Source of the DNA: Ectobacillus funiculus
GTDB lineage: Bacteria > Bacillota > Bacilli > Bacillales > Bacillaceae_G
Strand: one strand, 5' to 3'
Assembly (NCBI RefSeq): GCF_042429435.1
Contig: NZ_JBHMAF010000200.1
Length of the DNA: 64,000 nucleotides
How positions within the stretch are numbered: position 1 is the first letter of the stretch; the number at the start of each line of letters is the position of its first letter. Shown here piece after piece: positions 60,928 through 64,000 of this stretch. Position numbers and translations under genes: made by a program. Below the pieces are notes generated by a model, which was not told where the DNA came from, searched no databases, and worked only from the letters and a program-made list of their open reading frames with translations.

Positions 60928-61746
60928 ATGAAAAAGCTTGAAGGAAAACGAATCGCCCTCGTCGGTCCACGCCGTTCGGAGGAAATGAGTGTTCTTGTGC
61001 AAAATTTAGGAGGAATTCCTCTTATCCGACCTGCGCAAGGAACGGTATTTTTAGACGATTCACGTGTAGAAGAGGATATCCACCGCCTTATTCAAGGTGG
61101 TTTTGATTGGGCGATATTTACAACGGGTGTTGGACTGGAGACTTTGTATAAGATCGCAACGAAAATGGGAGAAGAAGCGGCATTTCTTGGTGCGCTGCAG
61201 CGTACCAGTATTGCCGCAAGGGGCTATAAAACAGTGAATATGCTGAAAAAGCTTGGTTTACAGCCGCTTGTGCGTGATGATGACGGCAGTACGGCAGGTC
61301 TTGTACGAGAGCTGGAGTCCTTTTCTTTTGAAGGAAAGAGTGTTGCTCTTCAGCTTCATGGCGACCCGGCACCAAAGCTTGTTGAGTTTTTGAAAGAACG
61401 TGGTGCGTCCTTCCATGAGCTTTTACCGTACCACCATGTTCCGCCTGAGGGGCACGTAATGGAGCAATTGCTTTCTGAAATGCTCGGCGGAGAAATCGAT
61501 GCTGTGAATTTTACAAGCACACCACAGGCTCGGTTCCTTATGGAGTTTGCAAGAAACAAAGGGGTGGAGCAGCAGGTGCTTGACGCATTTGCAAGCAATA
61601 TTGTAGCTGTCGCGGTGGGAAAGGTAACAGCTGCGGCTTTACGGGAAGTAGGAATTGAGAGAATGGTTGTGCCGGAGGAAGAGAGAATGGGCAGCGCGAT
61701 TATGAAACTGGCGCAGTACTATACACAGGAAAATTCCCAATCCTAA
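60928..61746 (+). CDS. hemD: Uroporphyrinogen-III synthase (second copy)
   Basis: A 272-residue two-domain synthase. GKRIALVGPRRSEEMSVLVQNLGG opens domain 1, TGVGLETLYKIATKMGEE is typical, and VNFTSTPQARFLMEFA with VAVGKVTAAALREVGIERMVVPEE forms domain 2. GGGGG just before ATG 60928 is the ribosome site. With the HemD half of the previous gene, the window holds two such domains near nirBD, so this one is likely the siroheme-linked paralogue, not the housekeeping hemD. Confidence 0.82.
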   Translation: MKKLEGKRIALVGPRRSEEMSVLVQNLGGIPLIRPAQGTVFLDDSRVEEDIHRLIQGGFDWAIFTTGVGLETLYKIATKMGEEAAFLGALQRTSIAARGYKTVNMLKKLGLQPLVRDDDGSTAGLVRELESFSFEGKSVALQLHGDPAPKLVEFLKERGASFHELLPYHHVPPEGHVMEQLLSEMLGGEIDAVNFTSTPQARFLMEFARNKGVEQQVLDAFASNIVAVAVGKVTAAALREVGIERMVVPEEERMGSAIMKLAQYYTQENSQS

Positions 61747-61780
61747 AAAACAAGTGGACAAACTATTCTGAAAAAAATAA

Positions 61781-61809
61781 TTGACATGTTATCTTGTCGA
61801 TCATATAAT
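61781..61809 (+). promoter_or_regulatory. Promoter of the aroA leader
   Basis: TTGACA (61781-61786) and TATAAT (61804-61809) exactly 17 bases apart, a consensus sigma-A promoter 40 bases before the first T-box. Confidence 0.8.
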
Positions 61810-61849
61810 GAGAAGCATAAGAATCCAAACAAAATGAACTTTCATATAA

Positions 61850-62107
61850 TTGAGCAATGAAGGGAACAAAGTAGCGTTTATCTCCCTATAACAGAGAGCT
61901 GATGGTTGGTGCAAATCAGTATACAGATAAATGCGAATTACAATCCCAGAGCATCTTTTTCGTAGTAAAGGCATTTGCTTTTATGAAGGGAAAGACGGTC
62001 TAATGATCGTTAACAAGGAAGAGAGGCAGACTTTTTGTCTGCAATCAGGGTGGTACCGCGATAATCATCGTCCCTGCTGATATATTCAGCAGGGACTTTT
62101 TGTTTTT
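61850..62107 (+). promoter_or_regulatory. T-box riboswitch 1 (Tyr) of aroA
   Basis: Apical signature GAGAGCTGATGGTTGGTGC, specifier GAATTACAATCC with TAC (Tyr) at 61939-61941, T-box AGGGTGGTACCGCG (62047-62060), and terminator arms GTCCCTGCTGA (62070-62080) and TCAGCAGGGAC (62086-62096) followed by a T-rich run. It should respond to uncharged tRNA-Tyr. Confidence 0.92.
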
Positions 62108-62164
62108 TTAGATAGTAGTATTATCGTGTTCGCTTTTGTAAACAAACAACTTTATAATAGTGTG

Positions 62165-62420
62165 AAGATGGGAAGCTAGTAGTGTATATCTCCCTGCTGC
62201 AGAGAGCTGATGGTTGGTGCGAATCAGTGCATAGATAAACACGAATTACAATCCCGGAGCATCTTTTTCGTAGTAAGGGCGTTTGCTTTTATGAAGGGAA
62301 AGACGGTCTAATGATCGTTAACAAGGAAGAGAGGCAGACTTTTTGTCTGCAACTAGGGTGGTACCGCGATATTTTATCGTCCCTATCGTTTTGAACGATA
62401 GGGACGATTTTTTATAAAGT
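62165..62420 (+). promoter_or_regulatory. T-box riboswitch 2 (Tyr) of aroA
   Basis: Nearly identical to the first over most of its length. The specifier TAC is at 62247-62249, the T-box AGGGTGGTACCGCG at 62355-62368, and terminator arms ATCGTCCCTATCGTT (62376-62390) and AACGATAGGGACGAT (62394-62408) are followed by TTTTT. Only the terminator arms and the sequence before Stem I differ clearly, which points to a recent duplication. Confidence 0.92.
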
Positions 62421-62464
62421 TTTTTAAGCTATTATCCCATTTAATCATAAGGAGGAAGTTTGAT

Positions 62465-63559
62465 ATGACAGTTAATGAATTAGAAGTATTGCGTAATAAG
62501 GTGGATGAAATTAACTTGCAAATTTTACGTTTGTTAAACGAACGTGCAGTAGTAGTAAAGGCGATTGGTCAACAAAAGAATTTACAAGGTACGAAACGTT
62601 TTGACCCAGTACGTGAACGCCAAGCTCTTGATATGATTGCTGCGAACAATGAAGGTCCTTTCGAAACATCTACACTGCAGCATATTTTTAAAACGATTTT
62701 CCAAGCAAGCTTAGAGCTGCAAGAAGATGACAATCGTAAAGCATTGCTTGTATCTCGTAAGAAGAAGCAAGAAAACACAATTGTTGATGTGAAGGGCGAA
62801 TTGCTTGGAAACGGAACACAAACATTCGTAATGGGACCATGCGCAGTAGAAAGCTACGAGCAAGTGCGCGTTGTAGCGCAAGCAATGAAGGAGCAAGGCT
62901 TGAAATTAATGCGTGGTGGAGCATTCAAACCGCGTACTTCTCCGTACGATTTCCAAGGCTTAGGAATAGAAGGATTGAAAATTTTACGTCAAGTTGCAGA
63001 TGAGTTCGATTTAGCGATCATCAGTGAAATTTTAAATCCAAACGACATTGAAATGTCTCTTGAGTATGTTGATGTCATCCAAATCGGAGCACGTAACTCT
63101 CAAAACTTTGATTTACTAAGAGAAGCAGGAAAAGTGAATAAGCCAGTATTACTTAAACGCGGTCTTGCTGGAACAATTGAAGAGTTCATCAATTCAGCTG
63201 AGTACATCATTTCACAAGGAAACGATCAAATCATCCTATGTGAACGCGGAATCCGCACATACGAGAAAGCGACTCGTAACACATTAGATATTTCTGCAGT
63301 ACCAATCTTAAAGAAAGAAACACACTTACCAGTTGTAGTAGACGTAACACATTCTACTGGAAGAAAGGATCTATTGCTTCCAACAGCAAAAGCAGCATTG
63401 GCAATCGGTGCAGATGCAGTTATGGCTGAGGTTCACCCAGATCCTGCTGTGGCGCTTTCTGATGCTGCGCAGCAAATGAATATTCCTGAGTTCCACAAAT
63501 TCATGGCTGAGGTAAAAGGCTTCCGTGATGCGTTGGCAGGAGCACAGTTAGTACGATAA
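62465..63559 (+). CDS. aroA: Bifunctional 3-deoxy-7-phosphoheptulonate synthase / chorismate mutase
   Basis: A 364-residue enzyme at the entry of the shikimate pathway. Residues 1-90 are an AroQ-type chorismate mutase (LRNKVDEINLQILRLLNERAVVVKAIGQ) that senses prephenate/chorismate. The rest is DAHP synthase: FVMGPCAVESYEQV, LMRGGAFKPRTSPYDFQGLG, LLKRGLAGTIEEF, ILCERGIRTYE and DVTHSTGRKDLLLP. AAGGAGG precedes the ATG at 62465. In B. subtilis the fused enzyme is called AroA (in other nomenclature AroG). It is controlled by two tandem T-boxes. Confidence 0.95.
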   Translation: MTVNELEVLRNKVDEINLQILRLLNERAVVVKAIGQQKNLQGTKRFDPVRERQALDMIAANNEGPFETSTLQHIFKTIFQASLELQEDDNRKALLVSRKKKQENTIVDVKGELLGNGTQTFVMGPCAVESYEQVRVVAQAMKEQGLKLMRGGAFKPRTSPYDFQGLGIEGLKILRQVADEFDLAIISEILNPNDIEMSLEYVDVIQIGARNSQNFDLLREAGKVNKPVLLKRGLAGTIEEFINSAEYIISQGNDQIILCERGIRTYEKATRNTLDISAVPILKKETHLPVVVDVTHSTGRKDLLLPTAKAALAIGADAVMAEVHPDPAVALSDAAQQMNIPEFHKFMAEVKGFRDALAGAQLVR

Positions 63560-63580
63560 GATATCCCTTTTATAAGGTAG

Positions 63581-63629
63581 AAAAAAGGATAGAAGCAAGC
63601 AGGGAATTCTGCATGCTCTATCCTTTTTT
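63581..63629. terminator. Terminator after aroA
   Basis: AAAAAAGGATAGA (63581-63593) and TCTATCCTTTTTT (63617-63629) with a partly paired middle, able to work for aroA and for the convergent MFS gene. Confidence 0.88.
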
Positions 63630-63646
63630 ACATTTCCACAGAAAAG

Positions 63647-64000
63647 TTATGCTTTTAATGACTCTTCTGTCCTTATGGATGCGGGTGTTTGTTTTTTAAT
63701 TACAATTACAAATAAACTCGCCAGCAAGCAAAAAATTCCAGCAAGAAGAAATGCCCATTTATAAGAATTGAGTATTTCATAAATAATCCCTCCACCAAAA
63801 GCAGCTACTGCCGCACCTGCCTGATGGGATGCGAAAATCCATCCATAAACAATGCCGCTTTTTTTCACACCAAAGATTTGTCTGGAAATACCGATAGTTG
63901 GCGGTACAGTTGCAATCCAATCAAGTCCATAAAACACAGAAAAGATAATGAGCAAAGTAAAGGAACCTTCAAATAAAGCATAAGGAAGTAATAGGAGGGA
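63647..64000 (-). CDS. MFS transporter, C-terminal part (runs off the window)
   Basis: The minus-strand frame is open to the window edge and stops at 63647, giving about 117 residues with four hydrophobic helices. PPTIGISRQIFGVKKSGIVYGWIFASHQAGAAVAAFGGG is typical of MFS carriers of the oxalate/formate or monocarboxylate type. The charged tail KKQTPASIRTEESLKA ends it. Substrate unknown, and the N-terminal part lies outside. Confidence 0.8.
   Translation of the reverse strand, partial: SLLLLPYALFEGSFTLLIIFSVFYGLDWIATVPPTIGISRQIFGVKKSGIVYGWIFASHQAGAAVAAFGGGIIYEILNSYKWAFLLAGIFCLLASLFVIVIKKQTPASIRTEESLKA

Overview
The window is chromosomal DNA from an endospore-forming member of the Bacillaceae. 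It carries CotO- and CotZ/ExsY-type spore-coat genes, a yjcA-yjcD-yjcF-yjcG-yjcH block in the Bacillus subtilis order, a remnant of a spore-germination permease, strong AGGAGG ribosome sites with frequent TTG/GTG starts, and T-box riboswitches. The heterocycloanthracin/sonorensin-type bacteriocin locus points toward the Bacillus cereus or licheniformis neighbourhood, but the species cannot be named from sequence alone. No rRNA, tRNA, CRISPR array or prophage was seen.

Layout. (1) 1-7.8 kb: surface-polysaccharide genes. These are the tail of galU, UDP-glucose dehydrogenase, four glycosyltransferases or kinase-like proteins, a UDP-glucuronate-decarboxylase-like epimerase and another glycosyltransferase. 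They probably supply a spore-surface glycan through UDP-glucose, UDP-glucuronate and UDP-xylose. (2) 7.8-15.2 kb: spore coat genes and the yjc block, a decayed DMT transporter and a small Ig-like protein. (3) 15.5-22.6 kb: a complete trpEGDCFBA operon behind two tandem tryptophan T-boxes. (4) 22.7-27.3 kb: lactate permease, a candidate small RNA, a cysteine-synthase-like gene, a 50-bp perfect palindrome, a VOC protein and an unknown gene. (5) 27.3-34.3 kb: two inverted copies of an IS200/IS605-type (TnpB-bearing) element flank the pxpBCA 5-oxoprolinase operon. One copy splits a gerAB-like germination gene. The other carries a TnpB-related gene and an IS1182-family element nested inside it. (6) 36-41.9 kb: a thiazole/oxazole-modified peptide (TOMM) bacteriocin cluster with precursor, ThiF-like partner, YcaO cyclodehydratase and SagB-type dehydrogenase. 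(7) 42-56 kb: methyltransferase, mscL, metallophosphoesterase, NRDE protein, T-box-controlled proB/proA, msrA with a degenerate msrB, brnQ, GH4 alpha-galactosidase with AraC regulator, and aspartokinase. (8) 56-64 kb: assimilatory nitrite reductase nirBD with siroheme genes (cobA-hemD fusion, second hemD), then aroA (DAHP synthase/chorismate mutase) behind two nearly identical tandem tyrosine T-boxes, and the end of an MFS transporter.

The strongest leads are four. The TOMM cluster has five CGGCF repeats in its precursor. The TnpB element pair has boundaries readable to the base, because removing one copy restores the gerAB reading frame. A dispersed intergenic repeat of about 100-140 bp occurs eight times in the window. 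Tandem T-boxes guard both ends of aromatic amino acid synthesis.
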